DNA of 64,000 bases, taken from a bacterium. GTDB lineage: Bacteria > Electryoneota > Electryoneia > Electryoneales > Electryoneaceae. The position numbers and the translations under genes are program-made. The notes below the pieces were generated by a model. The model was not told where the DNA came from, made no database searches, and was given only the letters and a program-made list of their open reading frames with translations. The stretch spans positions 16,520-80,519 of the forward strand of contig JANQEY010000148.1 in assembly GCA_028278125.1 (NCBI GenBank), read 5' to 3'. This document shows positions 18,143 to 27,582 of the stretch, in pieces (the stretch's first letter is position 1; each line of letters begins with the position of its first letter).

Positions 18143-20680
18143 TTATTCAACAGGATTCTCTTCAGAATCCTGGTCGTTCTCATCATTTTCTGCTAATTCT
18201 TCGTCTTCACCCTCATCGAGGATGTCGCCCTTGTCGTTGTCGTCTTTCTCATCAACATTTTTAACAACATGAGCAATAGAAGAGATTTCATCACCTTCAT
18301 CAAGCCTGATAAGTTTTACACCCTGAGTTGCACGGCCGATGATCCGGACATCTTTGATAGCCTGTCGAATCATCATACCACGTTGTGTAATAATCATCAG
18401 GTCATCATCATCGAGAACCTCCATGATGGAAATCATGTTCCCGACTTTCGGCGAAGTTCTAAGTGTTATAACACCACCGGCACCACGCTTGGTTAAACGG
18501 TAATCGCCGATTTCGCTCCGCTTTCCGAATCCTTTGTCAGTAGCGACCAGTAACGTGCCATTCCTGCGGACAACTACCATTCCAACTACACTTTGTCCCT
18601 TGGGCAGGTTTACTCCACGTACCCCTGCAGCCCCACGTCCCATCGGACGGACATCAGTCTCACGGAACCGGACAGCCTTACCGCCACTTGTTCCGAGGAT
18701 AACTTCACAGTTGCCATCAGTCAGGGAGGCACCAATCAGTTCATCCTCTTCACGAATGTTAATGGCGATAATACCGCCACGTCTTGGATTGGAGTAAGCG
18801 CTGAGATTGGTCTTTTTGACTGTCCCAAGTTTTGTGCAGAGAAGGATAAAGTGTTCGTCATCAAACTCTTTAACATTCACAAATGCCTTGATCTTCTCAC
18901 CTGATATTTGCAGCAGGTTGATCAGGGCCTTACCCTTACTGACACGTCCCAGTTGAGGAATATCGTATACCTTCAGCCAGTGTAATCGTCCCTGGTCAGT
19001 GAAAAAGAGGACGTAATCATGGGTTGACGCTATAAACAGGTGTTCGATAAAATCTTCATCTTTTGTCGTCGCGCCGATTTTCCCATGACCACCGCGTCCC
19101 TGGCGCCGGTAGCTGGAGACAGGTTGACGTTTGATGTAACCTGTATGGCTGATCGTAACAACCATATCCTCTTCGGCGATCATATCCTCGATTGTGAACT
19201 CTTCGTAGTGTTTTACAACTTCCGTACGACGTTCGTCACCATAACGGTCAACAATCTCGTCCATCTCTTCCTTGATGATCTCCATACGGACGGAACGGTC
19301 ATCGAGGATATGCTGTAATTCTGTGATCAGCTCACGGATAGCTTTTAGTTCATCAATCAGTTTCTGCTGTTCCAGCCCGGTAAGCTTGGCAAGACGCATA
19401 TCAAGGATTGCTTTTGCCTGGATATCCGACAACTCAAACTCATCCATTAAAGCGATTTTGGCGGTTTCAGGACCGCTGGAACCACGGATGATCTCGATAA
19501 CACGATCGATATTATCGACCGCTATCTTCAGTCCTTCGAGGATGTGCTCACGTTCTTTTGCCCTGCGAAGGTCGTAATTAGTACGGCGCAGTACTATCTC
19601 GTGACGGTGATCGACATACTTCTGGATGATGGTCTTGAGGTTCATCAGCTTCGGGATGCCGTTATCCAGGGCGATCATGTTGATCCCGAAGGTGGTCTGC
19701 AACTGGGTATGTTTATATAACTGGTTAAGAACTACTGTGCCGTAGGCATCTCTTTTCAGGTCGATTACCAGCCTTGTACCGTCACGGTCGGATTCGTCAC
19801 GGATATCGCTGATACCTTCGATCTTCTTGTCATTAACCAGTTGGGCGATCTTTTCACTGAGGTGTGCTTTGTTGACCTGGTATGGTGTTTCCGTGACGAC
19901 AATCTTCTGCCGTTCACGTTTATCTTCTTCCACATGCGCTTTCGCGCGAATTACAGCACGTCCTCGTCCGGTCCTGTATGCTTCATGAACACCGGAGACA
20001 CCATAGATAATTCCACCAGTCGGGAAATCCGGGGCCGTAACAAAGCGCATCAGGTCATCAACTTCGCAATCGGGATTGTCGATAAGGTGCTTGGCGGCTT
20101 TTATCACTTCGTTAAGGTTATGTGGAGGTATGTTTGTAGCCATTCCAACAGCGATACCACCAACACCGTTAACCAGCAGGTTTGGCAAACGAGCGGGGAG
20201 GACGGACGGTTCCTTCATGGAATCGTCATAATTCGGGACAAAATCGACGGTTTCCTTCTCAATATCCTCGATCATCTCGTTGGATATTTTGCCGAGACGC
20301 GCTTCTGTGTACCTCATCGCCGCCGCGCCGTCACCGTCAATACTTCCGAAGTTACCCTGCCCGTCAATCAGTGGGTATCGCTGGCTGAAATCCTGCGCCA
20401 TCCTGACAACAGCGTCATAAATCGCGGAGTCGCCGTGGGGATGATACTTACCCATAACGTCACCGACGATACGGGCGGATTTTTTATATGGTTTGTCGGA
20501 TGTTACTCCAAGTTCGCGCATTCCGAACAAAATCCGGCGGTGAACCGGTTTAAGCCCGTCACGTACATCCGGTAAAGCACGGGCGACAATTACTGACATA
20601 GAATAATCGAGGTAAGAGCTCTGCATCTCCTCGGTAAGCGCGGTTTCTTTTATCCGTTCGCCTTGAGAATTGAGGTTCAT
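18143..20680 (-). CDS. gyrA: DNA gyrase subunit A
   Basis: This is an 845-residue type II topoisomerase subunit. The catalytic tyrosine is Y124 ([10 protein letters not shown]). The quinolone-determining region has the susceptible-type residues S85 and D89 (HGDSAIYD). The C-terminal beta-pinwheel is preceded by a GyrA-box-like segment [10 protein letters not shown], a variant of QRRGGKG, which supports gyrase rather than ParC. The last 35 or so residues are strongly acidic, as in other GyrA tails. The ATG at 20680 has no clear Shine-Dalgarno (upstream is AT-rich). It leads a run with rex and the eIF1-like gene. Confidence 0.96.
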   Translation of the reverse strand: MNLNSQGERIKETALTEEMQSSYLDYSMSVIVARALPDVRDGLKPVHRRILFGMRELGVTSDKPYKKSARIVGDVMGKYHPHGDSAIYDAVVRMAQDFSQRYPLIDGQGNFGSIDGDGAAAMRYTEARLGKISNEMIEDIEKETVDFVPNYDDSMKEPSVLPARLPNLLVNGVGGIAVGMATNIPPHNLNEVIKAAKHLIDNPDCEVDDLMRFVTAPDFPTGGIIYGVSGVHEAYRTGRGRAVIRAKAHVEEDKRERQKIVVTETPYQVNKAHLSEKIAQLVNDKKIEGISDIRDESDRDGTRLVIDLKRDAYGTVVLNQLYKHTQLQTTFGINMIALDNGIPKLMNLKTIIQKYVDHRHEIVLRRTNYDLRRAKEREHILEGLKIAVDNIDRVIEIIRGSSGPETAKIALMDEFELSDIQAKAILDMRLAKLTGLEQQKLIDELKAIRELITELQHILDDRSVRMEIIKEEMDEIVDRYGDERRTEVVKHYEEFTIEDMIAEEDMVVTISHTGYIKRQPVSSYRRQGRGGHGKIGATTKDEDFIEHLFIASTHDYVLFFTDQGRLHWLKVYDIPQLGRVSKGKALINLLQISGEKIKAFVNVKEFDDEHFILLCTKLGTVKKTNLSAYSNPRRGGIIAINIREEDELIGASLTDGNCEVILGTSGGKAVRFRETDVRPMGRGAAGVRGVNLPKGQSVVGMVVVRRNGTLLVATDKGFGKRSEIGDYRLTKRGAGGVITLRTSPKVGNMISIMEVLDDDDLMIITQRGMMIRQAIKDVRIIGRATQGVKLIRLDEGDEISSIAHVVKNVDEKDDNDKGDILDEGEDEELAENDENDQDSEENPVE

Positions 20681-21086
20681 AGATATAATATCTTGTTAAA
20701 TGTTGTTAAAAATGTTATCAGGAATGATTCAATGAGCATATGTCCGGACTCTAATAATTATATCATTGGGCACCCGGAATGAATGATATTTCTCATTGAT
20801 ATTATCTGTGTAACTCCTGGTAAAGATGGTTTACTGAATCGCAATTTATCACTTTTTTTCACAAAATTCAAATGAAATCTCGTAACGAGCCCATTTGCTC
20901 CAGCCATATTTGATACTTTATGATAATTAATAAGTTCCAATTTGCCGAATGCGAAAAATAAGGAGATAGCGCTCAGTGCAAAAGATGGAGGGTTGATTAT
21001 CAGTAATTTAAAATTGCGAATAAGTAAAAAGATGATATCTTGTTTCGACTATGTACCGATTTTGGAGAGTCCGATTTCCGGCAATT
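20681..21086. other. Upstream region of gyrA, no gene supported
   Basis: These 406 bases separate gyrA from the DUF3795 gene. They are AT-rich and should contain the gyrA promoter on the minus strand. A short direct repeat, TTGTTAA twice within about 16 bases, lies just upstream of the gyrA start (near 20694-20710). A 60-codon open frame at 20758-20940 has no features of a real gene. Confidence 0.5.
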
Positions 21087-21443
21087 TTACAGTTTCTTGA
21101 TGGAAACTAGACGGTTGTCTGCCATGTAATTCATGAACGCTGTTTTTCCCTCTTCCTTGATTAATTTTATACCATCATTCCGACTGGTCTTTGAGATAAA
21201 TTCTCCCAACCTGATTAACAGGGGATTGAATTTTTTGCAATCCGATACAGAATCAAACTCTGTACAGTCAGCACAACTCGAATAATCGTGTTCGAGGTTG
21301 CAGGGAGTAATTTTACACCATGAGGGATTGTTTTCTTTACAACCCTTACATTTTCCTTTGAGATACCTGGGACAGGCCCCGCAATATAAACCACAATATG
21401 CGACCAGGTTTTCATCCCTTACAATGTCGATATTCTTGCTCAT
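21087..21443 (-). CDS. DUF3795 cysteine-rich protein
   Basis: This is a cysteine-rich protein of about 118 residues matching DUF3795. The signature VAYCGLYCGACPRYLKGKCKG opens it and further Cys pairs follow (CKITPC, CADC, DCKKF), suggesting metal or Fe-S binding of unknown purpose. The open frame extends to 21566, but I place the start at the ATG at 21443 (MSKNIDIV), right before the domain. The upstream extension runs through a non-coding dispersed repeat (21498-21533) and has no family match. It is a single gene, upstream of gyrA on the same strand. Confidence 0.8.
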   Translation of the reverse strand: MSKNIDIVRDENLVAYCGLYCGACPRYLKGKCKGCKENNPSWCKITPCNLEHDYSSCADCTEFDSVSDCKKFNPLLIRLGEFISKTSRNDGIKLIKEEGKTAFMNYMADNRLVSIKKL

Positions 21444-21497
21444 GATAATCCAAGAGTTATTTATTAGTGGAAGAAGATTTCTATGATATCTAAGTAG

Positions 21498-21533
21498 TGT
21501 CGTTGCGAGGAAGCGAAGCGACAAAGCAATCTC
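21498..21533. repeat. Dispersed repeat of the GTC(A/G)TTGCGAGGA...GCGAAGCGAC...GCAATCT type
   Basis: This is a 36-base element beginning TGTCGTTGCGAGGAAGCG and ending ACAAAGCAATCT. It closely resembles a small repeat that I recall from the intergenic regions of many unrelated bacterial genomes (consensus GTCATTGCGAGGAGCGAAGCGACGAAGCAATCTC). It can fold through GTCG...CGAC. Only one copy was noticed here. It lies upstream of the DUF3795 gene and downstream of the duplicated beta-helix genes. Confidence 0.65.
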
Positions 21534-21621
21534 TGTATAACATCTGTATTCATGATTTATATACACTTAAATGATTTTTATTGATGCTCCGATCCGCCAA
21601 ACGGCTGATTGGGTATCTTAA

Positions 21622-23412
21622 TCATTTCATCAGAACAACTTTATTTACCTGGTTAAACCTCCCCGGTACCGAAGCCTGAATAAAATAAATTCCACTAGAA
21701 AGGTTGTTGGCATCGAAAATAAAATTATGATATCCACGGGTATAAAAATCATCAGCCAGTAGAGCCACATTCTGTCCCAGCAGGTTATATACTGAAAGGG
21801 TAAAGTCAGATGGTTCGGGTAATGCTATTCGAACTTCGGTAGTCGAATTAAAAGGATTCGGCCAGGTGGAATCAATGGAATAATTCTTAGGAACGTTAAG
21901 GTCCAAATCCTCATTCACGTCGTTTATCGCAGATGTGGTAAAAGTCCACATCTCGTTTGCCCACCTGTAGTACCCGTCATTGTCAATTGCCTTGATAGTC
22001 CATCGATAGATGGATTCAGGATCAACCTGGATATCATAGGTGGTGTCCGATGCAACCGCTATCAAGTTGTCATATACATCGTTAGGATTATGAGCAAGGT
22101 ATACCTCATAACGAACAGAATCCTGCAGACTGTCAGGATCTATTGATGCTTCCCAAATCAATGTAATATTAGCTGAATCTATCGGTGTGAAATCTGGTGG
22201 TGATACCAGGTTAAATGGTAACGGGGCAAAAGGTGCATGAGATTCAATATATCCCATATCTGGCGCATTGCCGATATACTCATCTTCAGAGAGGTTGATT
22301 AAAGTGTCTTCACCGGATACATAGAAGGCAATTCCTGCATCGATACAGGGCGAGTTTAGAGAAAGCGAATAATCTCCATTTTCTGGATCAGTGAACAGGG
22401 GATCATCTTCAATGTTTCCCACCAACCAGTGCAGGGAATCTTCTATGACATCAATGTTATTCAAGCCATTATAAATATTGGAGTATGTTATAAAATAGGA
22501 ACAATTGCCATGGTGATGTTCAAAAATCTCAAATGGTGAATTAAAAGCAATTATGGAATTTAGGATGGTAAATGTACTGTTATAACCAACGTGTACACCT
22601 CCGCCACTAAATTCATCATCAACTGAATTATCACATATTGTTACATTAATAAATGAGAAATTCCCTCTGTCAATACCTACGGGTCCTGCATCATTATAAA
22701 TATCTGAATTTCCTGCTACTAAAGAATTTTTTAGTACGGCATTGTCAGTATGAGATAACCTTATTCCGCTATGGGAATTGGCACTATTACCACGTACTAT
22801 TAAATTTTCTCCGTAAAAAAAGGGAGATTCATACACATATATCCCTCCGCCAAACAATGTACTATTGTTTTCTATCAGAGAATTTCGAATCGAAAGCTGA
22901 GCCCCATCTTTTGCAGTGACACCACCTCCATACCCATGACCTTCCGTATTTCTGATAATAGTGTTATTAATTGTCAGTGAAAAATCCCCACTGCAAAAGA
23001 CTCCTCCGTGAAAAGTTTCGTAATTATCTTGTACAACAAGGTATTCTAGTGTTGTAGTGGCATAACAATCAATGACATAATGTTCGGTATTAAAATTTTG
23101 AATCGTAAATCCGACTAATCTTGAATCTGCATAGAACTCAAATGCACCGCCAATATCAGGTGCTCCCTCAATAATTGTTTCATTTACATAGGTTGTATCC
23201 CAGGTTGTAAGAACCAGAGATGAAATTGTAAGATTTTCATTTTCAACCGTAATGCTTTCAAAATAGGTACCCGGCTGAACTAATACCGTATCTCCCTCGT
23301 CCGCTGCATCAACACCTTCCTGGATGGTCGGGAAATCATCCGGAATGTTTATAATTGCAGCATGAGTGACAAAGGCAAAGACAAGGAGAATAAGGGAGAA
23401 TATGGTTTTCAT
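21622..23412 (-). CDS. Secreted right-handed beta-helix protein with type IX-like sorting tail (copy 1)
   Basis: This is a 596-residue exported protein. A Sec signal peptide (MKTIFSLILLVFAFVTHAA) leads into a pectate-lyase-like parallel beta-helix (about 20-385). It begins with the typical TIQEGVDAADEGDTVLVQPGTY and continues with repeated NSxI.NN/GGG(I/V) coils. A fibronectin-like module follows (LVSPPDFTPIDS to WTFTT, about 395-490). The end is a sorting tail (WPNPFNSTTEVRI ... SGIYFIQA ... KVVLMK) as used by type IX secretion. No catalytic polysaccharide-lyase residues are evident, so binding or structure is as likely as enzyme activity. It is a tandem duplicate of the gene at 23464-25260, with 51 bases between them. 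Confidence 0.88.
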   Translation of the reverse strand: MKTIFSLILLVFAFVTHAAIINIPDDFPTIQEGVDAADEGDTVLVQPGTYFESITVENENLTISSLVLTTWDTTYVNETIIEGAPDIGGAFEFYADSRLVGFTIQNFNTEHYVIDCYATTTLEYLVVQDNYETFHGGVFCSGDFSLTINNTIIRNTEGHGYGGGVTAKDGAQLSIRNSLIENNSTLFGGGIYVYESPFFYGENLIVRGNSANSHSGIRLSHTDNAVLKNSLVAGNSDIYNDAGPVGIDRGNFSFINVTICDNSVDDEFSGGGVHVGYNSTFTILNSIIAFNSPFEIFEHHHGNCSYFITYSNIYNGLNNIDVIEDSLHWLVGNIEDDPLFTDPENGDYSLSLNSPCIDAGIAFYVSGEDTLINLSEDEYIGNAPDMGYIESHAPFAPLPFNLVSPPDFTPIDSANITLIWEASIDPDSLQDSVRYEVYLAHNPNDVYDNLIAVASDTTYDIQVDPESIYRWTIKAIDNDGYYRWANEMWTFTTSAINDVNEDLDLNVPKNYSIDSTWPNPFNSTTEVRIALPEPSDFTLSVYNLLGQNVALLADDFYTRGYHNFIFDANNLSSGIYFIQASVPGRFNQVNKVVLMK

Positions 23413-23416
23413 AGCG
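23345..23416. repeat. Segment identical to 25193-25264 (tandem duplication)
   Basis: These 72 bases, covering the signal-peptide codons and the start region of copy 1, are identical base for base to 25193-25264 at the start of copy 2 (offset 1848). The reading-frame ends are also near-identical while the middle has diverged, which shows a duplication with uneven later change. Confidence 0.9.
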
Positions 23417-23463
23417 TCCCCCGGATGTGTGGCCTGACTTGACTCGCAAGTCGGGTTTCTTCA

Positions 23464-25260
23464 TTATTTCATCAGAACAATTTTATTCACCTGGTTAAAC
23501 CTCCCGGGTACTGATGCATTTATAAAATAAATTCCACTTGTCAGGTTTTTGGCGTCAAATACAAAATTATGATATCCCGGGGTATAATTATCATCAGTCA
23601 GAACAGCTACATTTTGTCCCAGCAAGTTAAAAACAGAAAGTGTAAGGTTAGAATTTTCAGGTAATGCTATTCGAACTTCGGTAGTCGAATTAAAAGGATT
23701 CGGCCAGGCCGACTCAATGGAATAATTCTTAGGAACATTAAGGTCCAAATCCTCATATACGTCGTTTATAGCAGTAGTAGTAAATGTCCACAATTCATCT
23801 GCCCACCTGAAATAACCGTCATCATCAACCGCTTTAATTGTCCAGCGATAGATGGATTCAGGTTCAACCCGGATATCATGAGACGTGTCAGACGTAACTG
23901 CTATCAAATTATCATATACCTCGTTGGGATTATGCGCCAGGTAAACCTCATATCGGACAGAATCCTGTAGGCTGTCTGGATCGATTGCCGTTTCCCAGAT
24001 CAATGTAATATTGATTGAATCGATCGGTGTGAAATCTGGTGGTGATACCAGGTTAAATGGCAGTGGTGCAAGAGGAGCGTTTGATTCGTAATATCCCATG
24101 TCGGGAGCATTGCCGATATACCCATCTTCAGACAGGTTGATTAAGGTATCTTCACCCAATACATAAAAGGCTGTTCCTGCATCGATGCAGGGCGAATTGA
24201 ATAATAGAGAATAATCTCCATTTTCCGGTTCATTGAACAGTGGATCATCTTCGATGTTGCCTTCCAGCCAGTGCAAAGAATCCTCATTGACAGCCATGTT
24301 TTCCGTGCCGTTATAGATATCCGAATACGCAATAAATATTGAATTTTGCTCATAATGCTCGAAAATCTCATATGGTATGTTGAAGGCAACAATGGAATTC
24401 AGGATTACAAGTGAACAGCCATTAGTAATATAAATTCCACCACCATTAGATTCATCTTCACTTATATTCGAACAAATCGTGACATTTACAAGTTCAAGAG
24501 AACTTTCAGTAACCTTCAATCCACATCCGTATTCATAATCAATATTTCCTGAAATTATTGAGTTCCTTATGGTTGAATATGCCGCATCAGAAAAATTTAT
24601 CCCACCGCCGATATGTGCGACATTATCTCGTATTATCAGATTCTCACCATGCAGAGAAGCATCGAAATAAACACAAATACCTCCCCCGGAGTATCCATCA
24701 TTATTTTCAATTATAGAGTCTTGTATTATCAGGCTAGCTCCATCCAGCACTGAAATTCCGCCACCAAACGTTTCACCTTTTATATTTCGAACAATTGAAT
24801 TATTTATTGTTAAGGTATACTCACCATCGCAATATATACCTCCCCATGTGCCAAAGTTATCCTGATTATCCTGAATAATCAGGTATTCTAATGTTGCTGA
24901 TGAATTACAATCTATTACAAAAGGTGCATTGTCATAATTTTGAATAGTTAAACCGACTAATCTAGTAAACGAGTCAAGTCTAAAAGCATAACCGAAATTA
25001 TTATTATTTTCCTGGTCGATAATAGTTTGGTGAACATAGGTAGTGTCACCAGTTGTAAGTACTAATGAAGCAATAGTAAGGTTTTCAGTATCGACTGAAA
25101 TACTTTCGGAATAAGTTCCAGGTTGAACTAAAACAGTATCACCAATTTCTGCGGCATTTACACCCTGTTGGATAGTATTGTAATCATCCGGGATGTTTAT
25201 AATTGCAGCATGAGTGACAAAGGCAAAGACAAGGAGAATAAGGGAGAATATGGTTTTCAT
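23464..25260 (-). CDS. Secreted right-handed beta-helix protein with type IX-like sorting tail (copy 2)
   Basis: This is a 598-residue paralogue of the previous gene with the same order: signal peptide (identical), beta-helix of about 365 residues starting at INIPDDYNTIQQGVNAAEIG, a fibronectin-like module, and the sorting tail WPNPFNSTTEVRI ... SGIYFINA ... KIVLMK. The helix core differs from copy 1 at many surface positions, while the first 20 residues and the C-terminal 200 are close to identical. It is upstream of copy 1 in the direction of transcription and the two are probably co-transcribed. It is expected on the cell surface or in the medium. The ligand or substrate is unknown. Confidence 0.88.
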   Translation of the reverse strand: MKTIFSLILLVFAFVTHAAIINIPDDYNTIQQGVNAAEIGDTVLVQPGTYSESISVDTENLTIASLVLTTGDTTYVHQTIIDQENNNNFGYAFRLDSFTRLVGLTIQNYDNAPFVIDCNSSATLEYLIIQDNQDNFGTWGGIYCDGEYTLTINNSIVRNIKGETFGGGISVLDGASLIIQDSIIENNDGYSGGGICVYFDASLHGENLIIRDNVAHIGGGINFSDAAYSTIRNSIISGNIDYEYGCGLKVTESSLELVNVTICSNISEDESNGGGIYITNGCSLVILNSIVAFNIPYEIFEHYEQNSIFIAYSDIYNGTENMAVNEDSLHWLEGNIEDDPLFNEPENGDYSLLFNSPCIDAGTAFYVLGEDTLINLSEDGYIGNAPDMGYYESNAPLAPLPFNLVSPPDFTPIDSINITLIWETAIDPDSLQDSVRYEVYLAHNPNEVYDNLIAVTSDTSHDIRVEPESIYRWTIKAVDDDGYFRWADELWTFTTTAINDVYEDLDLNVPKNYSIESAWPNPFNSTTEVRIALPENSNLTLSVFNLLGQNVAVLTDDNYTPGYHNFVFDAKNLTSGIYFINASVPGRFNQVNKIVLMK

Positions 25261-25444
25261 AGCGCCCCCGATTTTTGTGGTGATTATTAAAATAACTGTA
25301 ATAGTTTATGGAGTCAATGCGAGGAAAAGATTTGTTGAAAAAAGCAAGATGTGAAACCAATAATCTGTAAATAAGGATTTACGATATCGTCAGGCAGATA
25401 AGTGATTCTACCATTAATAATAATTTACTTCTCACCAACGTTTT

Positions 25445-26188
25445 CTATATCTCAAACGGAACAATCTTTTTCATTGTTACACCGTTTTTTGCTACCCTGG
25501 CCTGGACAGGAATTATTTCTACACCAATATCGATAGCTTCTTTTAAAGTATCAGCATAAACGGTATCATAGCTGACGGCTGGCGCGAATGTTTCACCATC
25601 CGAGCGTTGGATCACGTATAACATAACCGCCCGTTCACCGGCTTTAACACGATCAGATAATTCCCGCAGATGTTTAGCGCCACGATCCGTAACAGCATCA
25701 GGAAAACAGGCGATATTTCCATGATTGAGAGTTTCTTTAGATGCCGGATCTTCCATAACCAGGGTAACATTTTTAACCTCAACCCAGCAGGGAGGAAGGT
25801 TGTCTGATTCCAAAAACAAGTCTAGCCTTGTTCCTTTATTGAGTTTTACTTCACTGCGGACACTCGAATATTTTTCCAGCCCGGGAATTTTACCTGCTTT
25901 TATAGACTCGTATGCTACCTTGTTGGGGATCATCGTATTTACACCTACCCATAGCTTCCTTCCATCAGGTCTGCGGATTTGTACCTGTTCGAGTGTATAG
26001 AGTAGTTTCCTGTTTGGATTGTGCGGTCCGCTGATCCTGATCCTGTTCCCGGTTTCGGTTAGTCCCGCCATTGAGCCGGAATTGGGACAGTGGACAGTCA
26101 TAGGTTTTCCGTCCAGGTATATATCCGCCAAGAACCTTTTATACCGTTTGACAAGCTTTCCTTCAAGCAGGGGAGAAGTGTATTTCAT
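25445..26188 (-). CDS. sfsA: SfsA family protein (DNA/RNA nuclease SfsA)
   Basis: This 247-residue protein has the full SfsA pattern: an N-terminal OB-like part with VKRYKRFLADI and HCPNSGSMAGL, then the restriction-endonuclease-like fold with TRLDLFLE..., VEVKNVTLV and FPDAVTDRGAKHLREL. SfsA was named for sugar-fermentation stimulation and is now described as a nuclease-fold protein. The PD-(D/E)XK-like residues (D in LDLFL, E and K in VEVKN) are visible. It is divergent from selD, with 227 bases between starts. Confidence 0.93.
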   Translation of the reverse strand: MKYTSPLLEGKLVKRYKRFLADIYLDGKPMTVHCPNSGSMAGLTETGNRIRISGPHNPNRKLLYTLEQVQIRRPDGRKLWVGVNTMIPNKVAYESIKAGKIPGLEKYSSVRSEVKLNKGTRLDLFLESDNLPPCWVEVKNVTLVMEDPASKETLNHGNIACFPDAVTDRGAKHLRELSDRVKAGERAVMLYVIQRSDGETFAPAVSYDTVYADTLKEAIDIGVEIIPVQARVAKNGVTMKKIVPFEI

Positions 26189-26415
26189 ATCTTTTCATTC
26201 CCGTAACAGTTATATGTCGAAATTAAACATAACAAGGAAAATTGGGATATTGAGTATCCGGCAATGAAAAGTTCTTAAAAACTCTCGAGACTTACTCTTG
26301 TATTATTCTTATCAGTTATTACCTTTTTAGTTTCGACGGAACTTGTATCGTATATTCAGCCTTATAATCTTCTCAGCAGTCAATCTGCCGGGTGTTTTGA
26401 ATACAAGGGAACTTG

Positions 26416-27486
26416 ATGACAAAGAACGGTGCAAAAAAAGCGTTCAGGCTGACAGGATTCAGCAGTTGTGTAGGTTGAGCGTCCAAGCTTGATCCGGCGG
26501 TGCTGGATCGGATTTTACCCGGATTACCTGAACAGGCTGATCCGAATCTTCTTGTCGGGATGTCAACTTTAGACGATGCGGGTGTCTATAAAATCAATGA
26601 TGATCTGGCTTTAGTGCAAACTGTTGACTTTTTTACACCGATTGTTGATGATCCCTACGATTACGGCCGGATTTCGGCAGCGAATAGCCTGTCCGATGTT
26701 TACGCAATGGGTGGAAAACCTGTCACAGCTATGAACATCGTGGCATTCCCTGCCGGTGAGATACCCGAGGATACTCTGCTCAAAATCCTCCAGGGTGCAG
26801 ATGAGGTGTGCAAAAAAGCCGAGATTGTTACCGTTGGCGGTCATTCGGTCAGCGACAAGGAATTAAAATTCGGGCTTTCTGTAAGTGGGACTATTCATCC
26901 GGATAGGATCCTGACAAATGCCGGTGGAAAAGCCGGTGACGCTCTCCTTTTGACTAAACCGCTCGGCTCCGGTTTGATTGCCAATGCCATGATGAACGAC
27001 TCCGCGAAAGATGAGGATGTCCAGGCATCTACCGATGTGATGGTCAGGCTTAATAAAGTCGCTTCAGAAGCAGCGCTTGAATTTGGTGCACACTCTGTAA
27101 CCGACGTTTCCGGGTTTGGTTTACTGGGTCACGCAAAAGAGATGGCTTCTGCCTCAGGCCTGGAAATTACACTGTTTGCTGACAAAATGCCTGTGATACA
27201 GGGTGCATTGGAAGTAGCAACCTCCGGAAGTTTTTACAGTGGTGGTGAACGTCGTAATCGCAAGTATGTTGATTCGCTTCTCTGCGTAAATGGAAACGTC
27301 AGCGAAGCGCTTCAGCGAATTGTTGCTGATCCGCAAACTTCAGGCGGGCTGCTTGTTGCGCTTGACCGGGGAAAAGTAGATTCATATATCGAATACATGA
27401 AAAAACATGGTGAAGAAGCCTGGTTGATCGGGGGATTGTCTGATGGTGAACCGGGACGGTTACATCTTGTAGTTTCAAGCTCCTGA
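26416..27486 (+). CDS. selD: Selenide, water dikinase containing selenocysteine (in-frame UGA)
   Basis: SelD makes selenophosphate from selenide and ATP, the selenium donor for selenocysteine tRNA. From the ATG at 26416 (AGGGAA five bases upstream) the frame reads MTKNGAKKAFRLTGFSSCVG, then TGA at 26476-26478, then ASKLDPAVLDR and the rest of SelD without a break, 356 codons in all. The TGA falls exactly where other SelD proteins have the catalytic Cys or Sec, with the conserved lysine three residues later (K24). A hairpin at 26491-26509 matches a bacterial SECIS. The glycine-rich and ATP-binding segments (STLDDAGVY, VQTVDFFTPIVDDPY, NSLSDVYAMGG, ADPQTSGGLL) are intact. A gene caller that stops at UGA would start it at the GTG at 26500 and lose the active site. 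Confidence 0.95.
26491..26509 (+). promoter_or_regulatory. Bacterial SECIS-like hairpin in selD
   Basis: The stem is 8 bp, GATCCGGC (26491-26498) paired with GCTGGATC (26502-26509) including one G-U pair, with the apical loop GGT. The stem begins 12 bases after the UGA codon and the loop lies 21-23 bases after it. This is the distance and loop type (GGU) recognised by SelB in known bacterial SECIS elements. Confidence 0.85.
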
Positions 27487-27582
27487 AATTCGAGCCGGTA
27501 CAAGAATCAGCCATGTATGTTAAAATAGTTTCAATATTCCAGGGGGGGATATCCCTGCCTTCATCTCAACATGGAAGTCAAG

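Noticed and set aside
20691..20712. TTGTTAA direct repeats upstream of gyrA as a Rex operator
   Set aside because: Rex sites are inverted repeats. These are direct, and the region is simply AT-rich.
23425..23460. GACTTG/CAAGTC stem between the two beta-helix genes as a terminator
   Set aside because: No T-run follows on the minus strand and the genes look co-transcribed.
26500..27486. SelD starting at the GTG at 26500
   Set aside because: That start lies inside the SECIS hairpin and removes the catalytic residue and conserved lysine. The UGA read-through model explains everything better.
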